Assembly (NCBI GenBank): GCA_951813615.1
Contig: OX638377.1
Location: 1,488,001-1,552,000 of the forward strand
DNA length: 64,000 nucleotides
Direction: 5' to 3'
Origin: an uncultured Latescibacterota bacterium
GTDB taxonomy: Bacteria; Latescibacterota; UBA2968; UBA8231
Under the pieces are notes generated by a model. The model made no database searches. It was not told the origin of the DNA and saw only the letters and a program-made list of their open reading frames with translations. Within the stretch, counting starts at the first letter, position 1. Each line of letters begins with the position of its first letter. The position numbers and the translations under genes are program-made. Positions 42,416-50,816 of the stretch are shown here, one piece after another.

Positions 42416-43668
42416 GGTGTTGCTCCTGACGGTTGTGGGGTTAAGGGGACGGCGGCGGGCATCTCGCACACGTCGCTCATCGGCCCGAAAATAGGCTCGA
42501 CGTGTTCGCTGAAGAGGTTGCCGCTGAGCACGTCGACGACCCCCTGTTTACATTCGGGATGGCGCTTGAGGAATTCGGCGAAGCTGAAGTCCTTGGAATA
42601 GAAAGCGTACACCATTTTGCGCACTGCCTCCATGCCGCGTACTAATTCGGGGCCGAAACCGCCCAACTGCTCGGCAGAAAAGTCTTGTTTGGCAAAGGCG
42701 TCGGCGATGGCGTCGGCGGCCATCTCGCCGGATTTGAGGGCTAGGTACACGCCCGAGGAATACATCGGGTCGAGAAAGCAGAACGCGTCGCCGACCAACA
42801 CCCAACCCTCGCCGGCGATGCGGCTAGCGCGGTAGGAAAAGTCCTTGGTGGTCTTTACTGGAAAGAGTTGCTCGGCGTTTTGCAGACGCCCCTGCATGGG
42901 TCGGCATTTGGCCAGCTCTTGATCGAAGATGGTCTGCGCGTCTTCGCGGCGGCCTTGCACCAAGTAGGAGATCGCGCCGACCACGCCGACGCTGACCTTG
43001 TCGTCGGGCAGGGGGATGTACCAGAACCAGGAATCCCGGTTCTCGGTGTGGAGGATCAAGGTCGCGCCCTCGTCGATGCCCTCGTCGCGCTGGCCGCCGC
43101 GATAGTGGGTGTAGATCGAAGCCTTCTTCAACTCTGGCTCGGGCTGGGTCAGCTTGAGCTTGCGGCCGATCAGCGCACTCTGGCCGGTGGCATCGACGAC
43201 GACGCGCGCGGTAAAGTCGCGGGTTTGACCGTTGGCGAGTTTGGCGCGTACGCCGGTGGCGCGGTCTTCTTCGAATAGGACTTTGAGGACCCGGGCACCC
43301 TGATGCACTTGGGTGCCTTTGGCGCGGGCGTTGTCGAGGAGCATCTCGTCGAAGGGACCGCGCAAGACTTGCCAAGTTATTGCGCTTTCGTGGGGGTTGG
43401 TGTCGGAAAAATAAAAGGGTGTCGAGCCGCGGCCCGATTTGCCGAAAAACTGCACGCTGTGCTTGCGGGGGAAGGCGCTGTCTTTGAGCCGGTCGAGCAC
43501 GCCGAGCCGTTTAAACGTCCAGTAGGTCTCCGGCATCAGGGACTCGCCGATTGCGAAGCGGGGGAATTGCTCCCGCTCAAAGAGCTGGACTTGGTGGCCG
43601 GTTTCAGCTAGGAGGGCGGCTACGGTGCTGCCGGCCGGGCCACCGCCGATGACGATGACGTCGCTCAC
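42412..43668 (-). CDS. Flavin-dependent halogenase-like FAD oxidoreductase
   Basis: The 418-residue protein has an FAD-binding Rossmann motif at its start (VIVIGGGPAGSTVAALLA) and the conserved RFAIGESLMP segment. Three features match flavin-dependent halogenases: a Lys at about residue 69 (FPRKHS), the WxWxIP motif (WFWYIP at residues 214-219) and the FxxPxxSxG pattern (FLDPMYSSG, residues 298-306). Such enzymes use FADH2, oxygen and halide to chlorinate or brominate aromatic substrates. Relatives with the same motifs and unproven activity are common in environmental genomes, so the assignment is halogenase-like. It is coupled to a CoA ligase upstream (ATGA) and to the DUF3311 gene downstream. 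A partner flavin reductase is not in the window. Confidence 0.7.
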   Translation of the reverse strand: MSDVIVIGGGPAGSTVAALLAETGHQVQLFEREQFPRFAIGESLMPETYWTFKRLGVLDRLKDSAFPRKHSVQFFGKSGRGSTPFYFSDTNPHESAITWQVLRGPFDEMLLDNARAKGTQVHQGARVLKVLFEEDRATGVRAKLANGQTRDFTARVVVDATGQSALIGRKLKLTQPEPELKKASIYTHYRGGQRDEGIDEGATLILHTENRDSWFWYIPLPDDKVSVGVVGAISYLVQGRREDAQTIFDQELAKCRPMQGRLQNAEQLFPVKTTKDFSYRASRIAGEGWVLVGDAFCFLDPMYSSGVYLALKSGEMAADAIADAFAKQDFSAEQLGGFGPELVRGMEAVRKMVYAFYSKDFSFAEFLKRHPECKQGVVDVLSGNLFSEHVEPIFGPMSDVCEMPAAVPLTPQPSGATP

Positions 43669-44942
43669 GTGTCGCTCCTGTGATCGGTGAAGCGCTGGGC
43701 TTTGAGTTCAAAGCGCGGCAGGGTGTTTGGCGCGGCGATGACGATGGCGGCGCGCAGGCCCAGCCGGTGGGCGAGGGCGCGTGCTACTTGGTCGGCGGTG
43801 TCGTTGGCATCACCGTTGAGTTCTAGGCGCACCTCCAGCTCGTCCAGTGCTTTGCGCCGGTGGATGCCCACGGCGAATTCGGTGACGGCGGGAAACTGGC
43901 GCACGACGTTTTCAATGGCGCTGGGATAGACGACCACGCCGCGGATGAGCAAGGCGTCGTCGAGGCGGCCGATGACGCCGCCTTGGAGCCGCTGGAAGGT
44001 GCGGCCGCAAGCACAGGGCGTGCGATTGAGGGCGACGCGGTCGCCGGTGCGGTAGCGGATAACCGGCATCCCTGTGCGGCCGAGATTGGTGATGACCAAC
44101 TCGCCCTCGTCGGCGGGTGCGCCGCTTTGCGGATCGACGATCTCGCAGATGAACTCGCTCTCGTTGAGGTGTAAGCCCGCCTGTTCGCGGCAGTCGAAAC
44201 CCCAAGCGCCGACCTCAGTGGCTCCGGCGTGATCGAAGCAGCGGGCACCCCAAGTGCGCTCGAGTTGGGCGCGGGTAGCGGGGAGGTTCGCGCCCGGCTC
44301 GCCCGCGTGGATGGTGGTGTGTACGCTGCTGGCGGCGAGATCGAGGCCGCGCTCGCGGGCGACTTCGCCTAGGTGCAAGGCATACGTCGGTGTACAGACG
44401 AGGACGGTGATCTCGTTTTCGACGATGGCGTCTAGGCGCTGTGACGACGACATGCCGCCGCCGGGGACGATCAGTGCGCCGATGTGGCTGGCTCCTTGGT
44501 GCCCGCTCCAGAAGCCGATGAAGGGGCCAAAGGAGAAGGCGAAAAAGATGCGGTCGCGATCGCTGACGCCCGCGGCGCGATAGACCTGGGCCCAGCAGCG
44601 GCCCCACCAGTCCCAGCTTTCGGCCGTGTCGAGCCAGCGCAGGCGTTGGCCGGTGGTGCCGGAGGTCTGGTGGATGCGAGTGTAGCACTCGGGCGGATAG
44701 GTGAGATTCGTGCCATAGGGCGGATGCGCGACTTGATCGGCAGACAGTTCGGCGCGGGTGGTGAAGGGGAGGCGGGTCAAGTCGTCGAGTTTGGCGATGT
44801 CCTCGGCCTGCGTGATCCCGGCCGCATTGAACTTCTGGCGGTAAAATGCGTTCGTCTCCAGCACTTGGCCCAGCAGGGCATGCAGACGTTGGAGCTGGTG
44901 CTCCGCCAGCGCGTCGCGGCTGAGATGTTCGCAGGCACTCAT
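43665..44942 (-). CDS. Phenylacetate-CoA ligase-like adenylate-forming enzyme (PaaK type)
   Basis: The 425-residue protein starts at ATG 44942, overlapping the TonB receptor stop by 4 bp; the frame further upstream is antisense-like in composition and not supported. It shows ANL-superfamily motifs: RIHQTSGTTGQRLRW (the phosphate loop), FSFGPFIGFWSG, HAGATEVGAWGFDC, and GMPVIRYRTGDRV followed by LLIRGVVVYPS. PaaK-like enzymes activate aryl acids to CoA thioesters via acyl-adenylates. In this operon it may prepare the substrate for the halogenase-like enzyme next to it. The acid substrate is not predictable by eye. Confidence 0.8.
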   Translation of the reverse strand: MSACEHLSRDALAEHQLQRLHALLGQVLETNAFYRQKFNAAGITQAEDIAKLDDLTRLPFTTRAELSADQVAHPPYGTNLTYPPECYTRIHQTSGTTGQRLRWLDTAESWDWWGRCWAQVYRAAGVSDRDRIFFAFSFGPFIGFWSGHQGASHIGALIVPGGGMSSSQRLDAIVENEITVLVCTPTYALHLGEVARERGLDLAASSVHTTIHAGEPGANLPATRAQLERTWGARCFDHAGATEVGAWGFDCREQAGLHLNESEFICEIVDPQSGAPADEGELVITNLGRTGMPVIRYRTGDRVALNRTPCACGRTFQRLQGGVIGRLDDALLIRGVVVYPSAIENVVRQFPAVTEFAVGIHRRKALDELEVRLELNGDANDTADQVARALAHRLGLRAAIVIAAPNTLPRFELKAQRFTDHRSDT

Positions 44943-47074
44943 AGCGAATAACCGAGGGTCGCCTTGAAAGAGAAAGGAGCGGCCGGGATGACCGAGGCGG
45001 CACCGAATCCTCGGGTCTCGTATTCGCTGCCAGTCGCATTTTTGAGGTTTATCCGCAGCAGCCCCGGCCCCCGCCGATAGGTCAGTCCGCAGTCGAGCGT
45101 CAGCGCACCGTTGATCTGATACACATTGTCCTCGGCAACGAACTGGCTGCCGACATAGCGAATGCCAGCGGCCAAGGTGAGGTTTTCGCCCAAGTCGCGG
45201 GCGGCCCACAGCGTCAGAAGGTGTTCAGGCGCAAAGGCTGGCACATTGCCCGTACGGTCGAAGATCTGGGGGACGAAGCCATCGGCGGTGGGGACGAATA
45301 CGGATTCGTTGAAGCGCGTCAATTCGGCGTCCAAAAAGGCATAGGTGCCTTGGGCATACCAGCCTTGGGCTAGACGCGCTGCTAATTCCAACTCTAGGCC
45401 CCGGGTGCGCTGGTCGCCGAGTTGTTGGGTGATGCCGTTGTCGTCGGGGATGGCGATGTGCTCTTTGTCGAGGTTAAAGACGGCGAGGTTGGCGGTGAGG
45501 TTGCCGTTGAGCAGCGCGGCTTTGGCACCGATTTCGTACTGAGTGCTTTCCTCGGGGTCGCGGTCGCCTACTACTTGGGAGGAAGGCGGGGCAAAGGCGC
45601 GGCCTGTATTGGCGTAGAGCGAGAAGGTTTGAGTCGGAGCGAAAATTGCGCCGATCATTGGGCTTAATTGCCGGTAATCGCGCTTGGTGGCGTTGAGGTC
45701 GTCTTCGTAGTCGATCCGGTCGAAGCGGCCCCCGAGCAAAAGTTCGAAGTGGGGGCTGAAGATTATGCGATCGATAAAGTAGGGTGCCAGTGTTTGCGCG
45801 GCGGCTTGGGCGGCGGTTGCTTGGTCCGGCAGGGGGACCACGAGGGAATCGGTCCCGGCTTCCGCTGGCATGAAGGGAGCTAGACTCGGCGGCAACGTCG
45901 CGTCGAGCGTGAACAGATCGACGAACGAAAGCAATGCCACGTCGAGGGTAAAATCGTCGGCGAGGTTGGCGATCTCCAAGCCAAAGAGGAATTGGTGTTC
46001 AATGCCGCCAGTTTGCAGTTCTAGCAGCCCTTCGAGTTGGTTGCCGATGATTCGCTGTTGGTCGTCGAGGTCGAGCAACGTGCGGGCGAGGTCTAGGGAA
46101 CCAGTTGCATTGGGGAAGGCCCCGTTGAAGAGGGTGCCCTGCGAGGGCCAGTCGAGGCTGGTGTAGTAGAGTTTGTCGCGCAAGGTGAAATTAGGCGCTA
46201 GATGCCATTCGTAATCGGCGCGAAAGCGCACGATGGTCTGCTCGGAAAGGTCGAAGGGCGACTGGTATGAGCGGGTGCGCGGCACATCGGGCAGGGTGCC
46301 GCTGACGATGGGCAGCCCTGAGTCGGAGCGATGTTCGCTCGTCAAATACTCAAAGTCGAGGTGCAGCGTCGAGCGCTCGCCGAGGTTCAGCCGCAGCGTT
46401 GGGTTTACGGCGACGATAGAGCTGGTCTTGTCGTCGCGGTAGCTTTCCGCGTCCTGCCACAGCGCGTTGAGACGCAGAGCGAGGTTTTGGTCGGGTAGGG
46501 CACGACCGGCGTCGAAGGTGGCGCGGTAGGTGGAAAAGCTTCCTAAGGAGGCATTGACGCGGGCGAAGTCACTCGCCGGGTCTGGCCGTTTGCGGACGAG
46601 GTTGATGGTGCCCGACAGGGGGTTGCCGCCGTAGAGGAAGGCACCGGGGCCTTTGAGGGCCTCGACGCGGTCCACGTTGTAGAGCTGGTAGAAGGTCGCT
46701 TCAGGCTCAGGGACTCCGTCGGAGAGCACCAAGCCGTTGGCGAGCGAGTCGAAGCCGCGCAAATAGAACAGGTCGTGGACGCCGAAATTGGTGTGGACGC
46801 CGACGCCACTGACATTGGCCAGCGCGTCGCTGAGCGTTGCGCCGTCCTGAGTTTCGATCAGGGCTTGAGGAACGATCCCGACGCTCAAGGGAGTTTTGCG
46901 CAGGGGCAGCGGCATTTTAGTGGCGATGGCGTTGGCGCGGGGGATGGCCAGTCGCGAGCCGGTGACAATGGTCTCATCGACGACGTGGAGTGAGTCGTCG
47001 ACACTTTGGGCATGGGCGAGGGTTGTAGTTAGTGACAAGGCAAAAATTAACAAGGTGCTACGGATATTTCTCAC
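44939..47074 (-). CDS. TonB-dependent siderophore-type receptor
   Basis: This 711-residue outer-membrane protein has a signal peptide ending in TLAHA, a plug domain (about residues 50-165: LRKTPLSVGIVPQALIETQD, LRGFDSLANGLVLSDG, VDRVEALKGPGAFLYG), and a beta-barrel with a C-terminus ending in FKATLGYSL. It resembles the FhuA/FpvA-type siderophore receptors, which import metal chelates or similar compounds using energy from TonB/ExbBD. The start overlaps the stop of the PQQ paralogue (ATGA). No TonB, ExbB or ExbD gene is present in this window. Its placement between PQQ genes and a CoA ligase suggests uptake of a product or precursor of the operon; the ligand is unknown. Confidence 0.85.
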   Translation of the reverse strand: MRNIRSTLLIFALSLTTTLAHAQSVDDSLHVVDETIVTGSRLAIPRANAIATKMPLPLRKTPLSVGIVPQALIETQDGATLSDALANVSGVGVHTNFGVHDLFYLRGFDSLANGLVLSDGVPEPEATFYQLYNVDRVEALKGPGAFLYGGNPLSGTINLVRKRPDPASDFARVNASLGSFSTYRATFDAGRALPDQNLALRLNALWQDAESYRDDKTSSIVAVNPTLRLNLGERSTLHLDFEYLTSEHRSDSGLPIVSGTLPDVPRTRSYQSPFDLSEQTIVRFRADYEWHLAPNFTLRDKLYYTSLDWPSQGTLFNGAFPNATGSLDLARTLLDLDDQQRIIGNQLEGLLELQTGGIEHQFLFGLEIANLADDFTLDVALLSFVDLFTLDATLPPSLAPFMPAEAGTDSLVVPLPDQATAAQAAAQTLAPYFIDRIIFSPHFELLLGGRFDRIDYEDDLNATKRDYRQLSPMIGAIFAPTQTFSLYANTGRAFAPPSSQVVGDRDPEESTQYEIGAKAALLNGNLTANLAVFNLDKEHIAIPDDNGITQQLGDQRTRGLELELAARLAQGWYAQGTYAFLDAELTRFNESVFVPTADGFVPQIFDRTGNVPAFAPEHLLTLWAARDLGENLTLAAGIRYVGSQFVAEDNVYQINGALTLDCGLTYRRGPGLLRINLKNATGSEYETRGFGAASVIPAAPFSFKATLGYSL

Positions 47075-48321
47075 TGAGTTGCTCCCATCAAGTTTATGTT
47101 TATGCCGACGATTTCTTTAGTGTCGCGGAGGTAGATCTGACCGTCGACGAGCGAGGGAACGGTCTCGCATTTGCTGTGGAAGAAGACTGAGGTGTTGGCC
47201 TTTTCGACGAAGCCTGCGGGCGTGGCTTCGGCTATGCCGAGATTGCAGCGTTCACCCAAGAGGACGAGGTGGCCATCGGCGACGATCAGGGTGCCTTTGC
47301 CGTAGCCCCGGGCCTTCCACTTTTCCTCGCCAGTCTCGGCGTCGAGGCATTTGAGGGTCGAGCCGTCGAAACCGTAGAGATGCTCTTGGTAGTAGATCGA
47401 GGTGGCGGAGTAGTTTTGCATGTTATTATTGCGCCAGACCTCGGCCACTTCATAGCCCTTGTCTGTGGCAGTGACTTCCACCACGGTGCCGCCCATGCCG
47501 TAGCTGGAGATAAAGAAGCGATTGGGTGGAATAAAAACCGGGGTGGCAGTGTTGGTGGATTGGCTGGTTATCCAGGGATATTGCCACAGCACCCGGCCTT
47601 TTTGCGGCGCAACCGCGATCAGCCCGTAGGCGGTGAAAAATACCGCTTGGCGCGTTTGGCCGATGGTGGCGATGATGGGAGATGAATAGCCCCTCTCGTC
47701 GCTGCCAGCAGTCCAGGCGGCCTCGCCGCTGGTTTTGTCAAAGGCTATCAGCGAATGGCCACTCTTACCGCCGGCTTCGATCAAGACGACGTCTCCTTCG
47801 ACTAGCGGCGACGCTGCAAAGCTCCGACCGCCCCTCACGCTGTCGAATTCGCGCACTATATCGCGGCTCCATTTTTCGGTGCCGAACTGGCTGTCGAGCG
47901 CGAGGAGTTTGCCATTGGCGCTGAAGACGTAGACCATCTTGCCGTCAACCGTGGGAGTGGCACGCGGACTGCGGCTGTCTCGCCGTCCCGATGGATCGTT
48001 GCCGGTGGTGGGGGTGCGCCATATCACTTCGCCATTGCGGGCGTCGAGACAGACTGCGTATGCCTCTCCACTGTGGATGTACATTGTATAGAGGCGATCC
48101 CCAACTACGGACAGGCCGGAAGAGCCCTGCCCGGCATGGACGCGCCAGGACTCTTTAAAAGAGGGCGCTTTGCCGAACAGACCCGTCTCCGACGAGATGC
48201 CGTTGCGGTGAGGACCAAGCCATTGCGGCCAGTCCGTCCATTGCCAGTGCGACCAATCTTGGGCCAAGGCCGGCAGGGCGCCTAAGACGAGGGCGAACAG
48301 GGCGGTGTACGCAGTGCTCAT
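47071..48321 (-). CDS. PQQ-like beta-propeller protein, tandem paralogue 1
   Basis: The product of 416 residues carries a signal peptide (ALFALVLGALPALAQ) followed by WPQWLGPHRNGISSETGLF, the same opening as its two tandem neighbours, and blade motifs such as CLDARNGEVIWRT, AFDKTSGEAAWTAG and CLDAETGEEKWKARGYGKG. Its start overlaps the stop of the next paralogue as ATGA and its own stop overlaps the TonB receptor start. It is likely periplasmic. It may be a scaffold, a binding protein or a quinoprotein; cofactor residues were not identified. It is slightly more diverged in the loop around NDPSGRRDSR than the other two copies. Confidence 0.75.
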   Translation of the reverse strand: MSTAYTALFALVLGALPALAQDWSHWQWTDWPQWLGPHRNGISSETGLFGKAPSFKESWRVHAGQGSSGLSVVGDRLYTMYIHSGEAYAVCLDARNGEVIWRTPTTGNDPSGRRDSRSPRATPTVDGKMVYVFSANGKLLALDSQFGTEKWSRDIVREFDSVRGGRSFAASPLVEGDVVLIEAGGKSGHSLIAFDKTSGEAAWTAGSDERGYSSPIIATIGQTRQAVFFTAYGLIAVAPQKGRVLWQYPWITSQSTNTATPVFIPPNRFFISSYGMGGTVVEVTATDKGYEVAEVWRNNNMQNYSATSIYYQEHLYGFDGSTLKCLDAETGEEKWKARGYGKGTLIVADGHLVLLGERCNLGIAEATPAGFVEKANTSVFFHSKCETVPSLVDGQIYLRDTKEIVGININLMGATQ

Positions 48322-49559
48322 TGGGCTGTCCCCACCACGTCTAGGCGGACGATTTCCTTATCGTCGCGGAGGTAAATCCGGCCATCGGCGAGTGAGGGGA
48401 CCGTCCAGCATTTGCTGCGGAGGATTTGGGTGTTAGCCTTTTCGACGAAGCCTGCGGGCGTAGCTTCGGCTAGGCCGAGATTGCCTTGTTCGCCCAAGAT
48501 GACGAGGTGGCCGTCGGCGACGATCAGGGTGCCCTTGCCGTAGCCCCGAGTCTTCCACTTTTCGCTGCCGGTCTCGGCGTCGAGGCATTTGAGGATCGAG
48601 CCGTCAAAGCCGTAGAGATACCCCTCGTAGTAGATGGAGGTGGCGAAGTGGTTTTTCATCTCTTTGTTGCGCCAGACCTCCGCCACCTCATAGCGTCCGT
48701 CGGTGGCGGAGACTTCCACCACGGTGCCGCCCGTGCCGTAGCCGGAGGAGATAAAGAAGCGATTGGGCGGGATGAAAACCGGGGTGGCAGCATTGACGTC
48801 GTGGCTGGTCTTCCAGGGGTGTTTCCACAGTATCTGGCCGTGTTGTGGCATGACCGAGATCAGCCCGTAGCCGGTAAAAAATACCGCTTGGCGCGTTTGG
48901 CCGATGGTGGCGGTGATGGGAGAGGAGTAGCCCAGCTTGTCGCTGCCGGTTTTCCAGGCGACGTCGCCGCTGGTTTTGTCAAAGGCTATCAGCGAATGAC
49001 CGTCCGTACCGCCGGCTTCGATTAGGACTAGGTCGCCTGCGACTAGAGGCGACGGGCAAAAGCCCCAGCGGGCCTTCTTGCTGCCGAATTCGCGCACTAG
49101 GTCGTGGCTCCATTTTTGCGAGCCGGTCTGGCTGTCGAGCGCGTAGAGTTTGCCGTAGGCGCTAGAGACATAGACCATCCCGTCGTCCACGGTGGGGGTG
49201 GCGCGTGGACCGTCGCCGCCCTGTCGTTCCGGTAACATCCTATCGGTGCGGGTGCGCCATAGCACTTCGCCGTTGCGAGCATCGAGGCAGACCGCGTATT
49301 CATCGCCGTTGTGGATGTACATTGTATAGATGCGATCGCCGACTACGGACAGGCCGGAAAAGCCCTTGCCGCCTTGGACGCGCCAGGATTCTTCAAACGA
49401 CGGCTCGTCGCCGAACAGGCCGGTCTCCGGCGAAATGCCGTTGCGGTCGGGACCGAGCCATTGCGGCCAGCCCGTTGATTGCCATTGCGACCAATCTTGG
49501 GCTATGGCTGGAAAGGCGCATAAGACGAGAGCTAACAGGGCATTGCGGGCGATACTCAT
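48318..49559 (-). CDS. PQQ-like beta-propeller protein, tandem paralogue 2
   Basis: The 413-residue protein is very similar to paralogue 1 (WPQWLGPDRNGISPETGLF, SGLSVVGDRIYTMYIHNGDE, PPNRFFISSGYGTGGTVVEV), with long stretches of near-identical DNA. A signal peptide (ALLALVLCAFPAIAQ) precedes the mature part. The ATG at 49559 overlaps the stop of paralogue 3 and the stop at 48318 overlaps paralogue 1, so all three are translationally coupled. This arrangement indicates recent duplication within the operon. Probably periplasmic; the function is unknown. Confidence 0.75.
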   Translation of the reverse strand: MSIARNALLALVLCAFPAIAQDWSQWQSTGWPQWLGPDRNGISPETGLFGDEPSFEESWRVQGGKGFSGLSVVGDRIYTMYIHNGDEYAVCLDARNGEVLWRTRTDRMLPERQGGDGPRATPTVDDGMVYVSSAYGKLYALDSQTGSQKWSHDLVREFGSKKARWGFCPSPLVAGDLVLIEAGGTDGHSLIAFDKTSGDVAWKTGSDKLGYSSPITATIGQTRQAVFFTGYGLISVMPQHGQILWKHPWKTSHDVNAATPVFIPPNRFFISSGYGTGGTVVEVSATDGRYEVAEVWRNKEMKNHFATSIYYEGYLYGFDGSILKCLDAETGSEKWKTRGYGKGTLIVADGHLVILGEQGNLGLAEATPAGFVEKANTQILRSKCWTVPSLADGRIYLRDDKEIVRLDVVGTAQ

Positions 49560-50803
49560 TGGGCTGCTCCTTGCACGTTAAGGCGGACGATTTCGCTTTC
49601 GTCGCGTAGGTAGAGACGACCATTGGCCAGCGAAGGGGCCGTCCAGCAGCGGCTGTTGAAGGCGGGGTAGCTGGTTTTTTCGACAAAGCCTTCCGGCGTG
49701 GCTTCGGCTAGGCCGAGATTGCCTTGTTCTCCCAAGATGATGAGGTGGCCGTCGGCGATGATCAGGGTGCCCTTGGCGTAGCCTCGGGTCTTCCACTTTT
49801 CTTCGCCGGTCGCAGCGTCGAGGCACTTGAGGATTGAGCCGCCAAAGCCGTAGAGATGGTTCTCGTAGAGGACCGAGGTGCCGAACTCGTTTTCCATCTT
49901 TTTGTTTTGCCAGACCTGCTCGACGGCGAGGCTGTCGCCGTTGCCCTTGATTTGCAAGACCGTGCCGCCGTTGCCGTTGACGGTGGAGATAAAAATTCGG
50001 TCGGGCGCGATGAAAACGGGCGTCGCGGCGCTGACGTCGTAGCGGGTCTTCCAAGGGTAGCGCCAGTAAACGCGGCCGTCTTCCGGTGCTAGGCCGGTGA
50101 GCGAATAAGCTGTGAAGTAGGCGAGTTGGCGGGTGCCGGCCGCGGTGAAGGCGATGGGCGATGAATAGCTCATCTTTTCGTTGAGGGCGGTCCAAACGGT
50201 TGCGCCGGTGTTCTTGTCGAGGGCTACGGCGGTGACAGGGGTTGTGCGGTCGATGGCCATGTCGACGACGAAGTTGCCGTCGTGGCCGCCTGCTTCGACT
50301 AGGAGCAGGTCGCCCTCGACTAATGGGGAGGTACTAAACCCCCACCTCGGCACTTCGCTGCTGAACTCGGCGACCAAATCCTTTTCCCAGATCGGCGTGC
50401 CACTCGCGGCTGCGAGCGCGAAAAGCTTGCCGGTGGCACCGAGTACATAGACGGTCTCACCATCAACGGTGGGCGTCGAGCGCGGCCCGTCGCCGCCTTG
50501 GGTCTCCTTGTAGTAAGGGCCAGTGCGGTGACGCCAGAGTTCTTCGCCGGTCTCGGCGTCGAGGCAGATGGCAAACTCGTCATCGCCTTGGGCGAACATG
50601 GTGAAGACCCGGCCGTCGGCGATGGAGATACCGGAGAAGCCATTGCCGAGCGGGACGCGCCACGCCTCCGCAAAAGGCTGCTCGGCGGTGAAGAGGTCGG
50701 TTTCACTGGAGATGCCGTTGCGCTGAGGGCCGAGCCACTGAGGCCAGTCGGCCGCTTGTGCGGCGGCACTTAGGAACAGTAGAAATGCGATTGCGCTTTT
50801 CAA
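49556..50803 (-). CDS. PQQ-like beta-propeller protein, tandem paralogue 3
   Basis: This 415-residue product opens with WPQWLGPQRNGISSETDLF after a signal peptide (IAFLLFLSAAAQAA) and contains CLDAETGEELWRHRTGPYYK and YGFGGSILKCLDAATGEEKW. It is the most diverged of the three tandem copies, carrying a short insertion around DMAIDRTTPVTAV relative to paralogues 1 and 2. Its start is preceded by a 13-bp gap after the radical SAM gene, and its stop overlaps paralogue 2 (ATGA). As first of the three it may be the ancestral copy. Periplasmic location is predicted, but the role is unknown. Confidence 0.75.
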   Translation of the reverse strand: MKSAIAFLLFLSAAAQAADWPQWLGPQRNGISSETDLFTAEQPFAEAWRVPLGNGFSGISIADGRVFTMFAQGDDEFAICLDAETGEELWRHRTGPYYKETQGGDGPRSTPTVDGETVYVLGATGKLFALAAASGTPIWEKDLVAEFSSEVPRWGFSTSPLVEGDLLLVEAGGHDGNFVVDMAIDRTTPVTAVALDKNTGATVWTALNEKMSYSSPIAFTAAGTRQLAYFTAYSLTGLAPEDGRVYWRYPWKTRYDVSAATPVFIAPDRIFISTVNGNGGTVLQIKGNGDSLAVEQVWQNKKMENEFGTSVLYENHLYGFGGSILKCLDAATGEEKWKTRGYAKGTLIIADGHLIILGEQGNLGLAEATPEGFVEKTSYPAFNSRCWTAPSLANGRLYLRDESEIVRLNVQGAAQ

Positions 50804-50816
50804 TGCTACCTCCTAC

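Noticed and set aside
44943..45209. N-terminal extension of the CoA ligase frame
   Set aside because: It overlaps the TonB receptor gene and is Cys/Arg-rich shadow sequence; ATG 44942 with the 4-bp overlap is the natural start.
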